From an uncultured Candidatus Nemicrothrix sp. (lineage in GTDB: Bacteria > Actinomycetota > Acidimicrobiia > Acidimicrobiales > UBA8592), in the NCBI GenBank assembly GCA_913046155.1, contig CAJWRY010000001.1, positions 30,236 to 94,235 on the forward strand: a stretch of 64,000 nucleotides of DNA. The letters run 5' to 3'. Position numbers and translations under genes: made by a program. Each line of letters opens with the position of its first letter. Within the stretch, counting starts at the first letter, position 1. Positions 62,196-64,000 of this stretch are shown piece by piece. The notes under the pieces were generated by a model, which worked only from the letters and a program-made list of their open reading frames with translations, ran no database searches and was not told the origin of the DNA.

Positions 62196-63542
62196 CTATG
62201 GTCGATTCCCATTCATGTACTCGTCAATGGTTGAATGCAACCAACTTATTCTGTCTTCCTGTCCCGCTACCGTAGCTCTCTGAAAGCCCCTTGATCGTAA
62301 CCCAAGTTGTTGACCTGTAGTGATGGCCACGTCTTGGTCAGGGATGATGCCCATAGGCCGGTCCCCATAGTCAAAAAATTCTTGTTCAGCTCCCTTGGCG
62401 TCAACACGAACATTTGTCTGCGCACGCAGAACCTCTTCGCCTTTGGATGGCGTGAATGCATAGTACCAATGGTCAAACACGCACTGTTCAGGATCGCTAG
62501 GGTGCGGCGTCATGCGCTGTAGCAGGACCCCATCAGCGCCAAAAGTCAAGGAACAATTGGGGAAAATGTTATACATGTGCGCGTCCGTTAATTGCTCGTC
62601 CCGCAGATTTTCATAATGCGTATGCCCTCGCTCAGGTCCTACTCTTCGCATTTGTTGCTGAAGTGCTTTCCGTGCTTCAAGTGCGCGATCCTCAAAGTCT
62701 GCAGGATCAAGATCCCATAGTTTCAAACGCTCTGACAGTCCCTCCGTGAGTGGCGGTTCGGGACCATATTGTGTTTCAGACGGCGTGGCTCCAAGCATAA
62801 TCATTCTGCTATGCCCCTCGCTACAGATATCAAAAGATGTCTTTTGGTAACTCTCTTCATGTGATTCTCGCAACTGAGGATGCACAGTTGGCAGGTGATA
62901 TGACTCGCAAAAGTTATCTTGAAGAACCTTCCAATTACAAGGAACATTGACGCTCATAGCTGTAAAGCGTTGCCAATCATCTGACTGATAACGCTCCCAG
63001 TCCTCCCAAACTGGGCCTAAAAAATTACGCAGTGATTCGCAGTCCGTATCCATATTGACCCAGACGAAACCGGCAAATAGTTCACATTTCAATTCAACGA
63101 GTGTGACATACTCACATGGGTTTTGAGGAAAATCTTCAGGGTCCTGTGCTTTAATTAGTTGCCCGTCAGTGGCGTATTCCCAGCCGTGATACGGGCAGGT
63201 AAACGAGTCCGTTTCGCCGTCACGCGAAAATGTCAACCTTGACCCACGATGCTGACACACGTTATAGAAAGCCCGCACAGAGTAGTCGTCCTGCCTTATC
63301 ATCAGAATTGATTCCGGCCCTACGTTCTCAACTTGATAGGTTTTCGGTGTAGGTATTTCCGACTCTCGCCCAAGCAAAAGCCATGACTTTGCCCAAACGG
63401 TGTCAAATTCTTTTTGGAAGAACTCTTTAGAGGTGTATCTTTCCCCATTCAATGGATGCACTGGAACCGACGGGTTAGCCCACTTCGGGGCAGGCAAAGA
63501 CAAATCCTCCTGTGCGACAGTATCCTTCTTCTCTTCTGACAT
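62196..63542 (-). CDS. Rieske non-heme iron oxygenase, alpha subunit
   Basis: A 448-residue oxygenase with canonical Rieske ligands C96-x-H98 and C116-x2-H119 and the catalytic iron motif D-N-F-C-E-S-Y-H-L-P-T-V-H. It is homologous to the altered protein at 59168 along its length, so the pair probably arose by duplication. It leads the three-gene operon with the phosphohistidine-domain protein and the altered alpha subunit. The divergent cupin gene starts about 100 bases away. Its ferredoxin and reductase are not in the window. Confidence 0.94.
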   Translation of the reverse strand: MSEEKKDTVAQEDLSLPAPKWANPSVPVHPLNGERYTSKEFFQKEFDTVWAKSWLLLGRESEIPTPKTYQVENVGPESILMIRQDDYSVRAFYNVCQHRGSRLTFSRDGETDSFTCPYHGWEYATDGQLIKAQDPEDFPQNPCEYVTLVELKCELFAGFVWVNMDTDCESLRNFLGPVWEDWERYQSDDWQRFTAMSVNVPCNWKVLQDNFCESYHLPTVHPQLRESHEESYQKTSFDICSEGHSRMIMLGATPSETQYGPEPPLTEGLSERLKLWDLDPADFEDRALEARKALQQQMRRVGPERGHTHYENLRDEQLTDAHMYNIFPNCSLTFGADGVLLQRMTPHPSDPEQCVFDHWYYAFTPSKGEEVLRAQTNVRVDAKGAEQEFFDYGDRPMGIIPDQDVAITTGQQLGLRSRGFQRATVAGQEDRISWLHSTIDEYMNGNRP

Positions 63543-63645
63543 GTTCCCCCTTCACAAGACTATATGAAGTCATTTATTTCCCGTAATCGCTTATCTTGAA
63601 AAATTGGGTTAACGTTTCAACAAGAAAATTACAGAAAGGCTAATT

Positions 63646-64000
63646 ATGGGTGTCAGAAGAGTAGTTACCGGACACAACGATGAGGGGAAAGCTATATTTG
63701 CCAGCGATGAGATTGTGGAACCCACAACCTTATCTTTACTTCCCGGGGCTGAGTTCTTTCAACTCTGGGGTGCAGATGAAATTCCTACATTCCCGGACGA
63801 CGGCAGTCGCCCGCCTCACACAACATACTTCCCTCCTCTAGGCGGTTACCGGTTTGGAATTTTTACCGTCCAACCGGACACTGAAGCTTCAATGATGCCT
63901 GAGAACTTTGATATTGAAGCCGCAATTGCTGAGGTAGAAGAAAAGCTACCTGGGATGGCAGAGCATCTTGAAACAGACAACCCAGGTATGCACACTACCG
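63646..64000 (+). CDS. Cupin-family protein, partial (runs off window)
   Basis: The first 118 residues of a forward-strand protein, M-G-V-R-R-V-V-T-G-H-N-D-E-G-K, with a later L-P-G-A-E-F-F-Q-L-W-G. This start is characteristic of a cupin family of unassigned small-molecule binding proteins. AAAGG lies 6 bases before the ATG. The metal-binding core falls past the window edge. It is divergent from the Rieske operon; the spacer holds a TTGAAA/TTTCAA inverted pair (63596-63601, 63615-63620) that may be regulatory. Confidence 0.75.
   Translation, partial: MGVRRVVTGHNDEGKAIFASDEIVEPTTLSLLPGAEFFQLWGADEIPTFPDDGSRPPHTTYFPPLGGYRFGIFTVQPDTEASMMPENFDIEAAIAEVEEKLPGMAEHLETDNPGMHTT

Overview
The window reads as chromosome from an uncultivated, compact, probably marine bacterium. 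GC is moderate, a little under half by eye, and there are almost no spacers: no gene-free stretch exceeds about 250 bases, many genes overlap by ATGA or GTGA, and five convergent pairs share a 4-base stop overlap. The content (seven P450-family genes with stand-alone 3Fe-4S ferredoxins, two luciferase-like F420/flavin oxidoreductases, type III CoA-transferases, seven SDRs, Rieske oxygenases, a thiolase-like/DUF35 pair) best fits an Acidimicrobiia-like actinobacterium. A SAR202-type Chloroflexota is the main alternative. No RNA genes, mobile elements or CRISPR arrays were seen.

The standout result is three in-frame UGA codons, each at the position of a redox-active cysteine and each followed by a hairpin with the geometry of a bacterial SECIS element. 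They mark three selenoprotein genes that ordinary gene calling would truncate or split: an ArsC-like protein (21588-21938, reverse), an AhpD-like protein with a C-x-x-Sec motif (23866-24933, reverse) and a UGSC-family protein (53109-53633). The UGSC gene sits in an operon with a large partner protein, an SDR, a NifU-like mini-protein and a sulfatase. A TetR-type regulator is divergent from it, and a perfect 19-bp palindrome covers the first start codon. No selA, selB, selC or selD is in the window.

Layout. 0-6 kb: reverse-strand catabolic genes (SDR, MFS transporter, acyl-CoA ligase, CMD-like protein, SDR, acyl-CoA dehydrogenase). 6-7.4 kb: a heme-oxygenase-like diiron protein and a cupin. 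7.4-15.4 kb: ferredoxin, three related P450s, a thiolase-like/ligase/DUF35 module and an internally duplicated unknown protein. 15.4-20.2 kb: epoxide-hydrolase-like protein, amidohydrolase, Dabb protein, ferredoxin, SDR and two luciferase-like enzymes. 20.2-24.9 kb: SHOCT-like protein, cold-shock protein, inositol-phosphatase-like enzyme, Sec-ArsC, CoaE, P450 and Sec-AhpD. 24.9-36.3 kb: acyl-CoA dehydrogenase, CoA-transferase, YeeE/YedE transporter pair, Rieske oxygenase with Rieske ferredoxin and SDR, two P450-family genes (one lacking the heme cysteine), CoA-transferase and a serine beta-lactamase-fold hydrolase. 36.4-46.5 kb: housekeeping GlnRS, SNF2 helicase, DUF2797 and ThrH, interleaved with two PhyH dioxygenases and an SDR. 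46.5-51.4 kb: P450, Old-Yellow-Enzyme-type reductase, acyl-CoA dehydrogenase and peroxiredoxin. 51.4-56.3 kb: the UGSC selenoprotein operon. 56.3-64 kb: alcohol dehydrogenase, SDR, VOC and SnoaL proteins, then two Rieske oxygenase alpha subunits flanking a phosphohistidine-domain protein, and a partial cupin.

Functionally the region looks like a store of oxidative and CoA-linked catabolic modules for terpenoid, steroid-like or other recalcitrant organic compounds, with selenium-dependent thiol redox enzymes interspersed. Substrates cannot be assigned from sequence alone.
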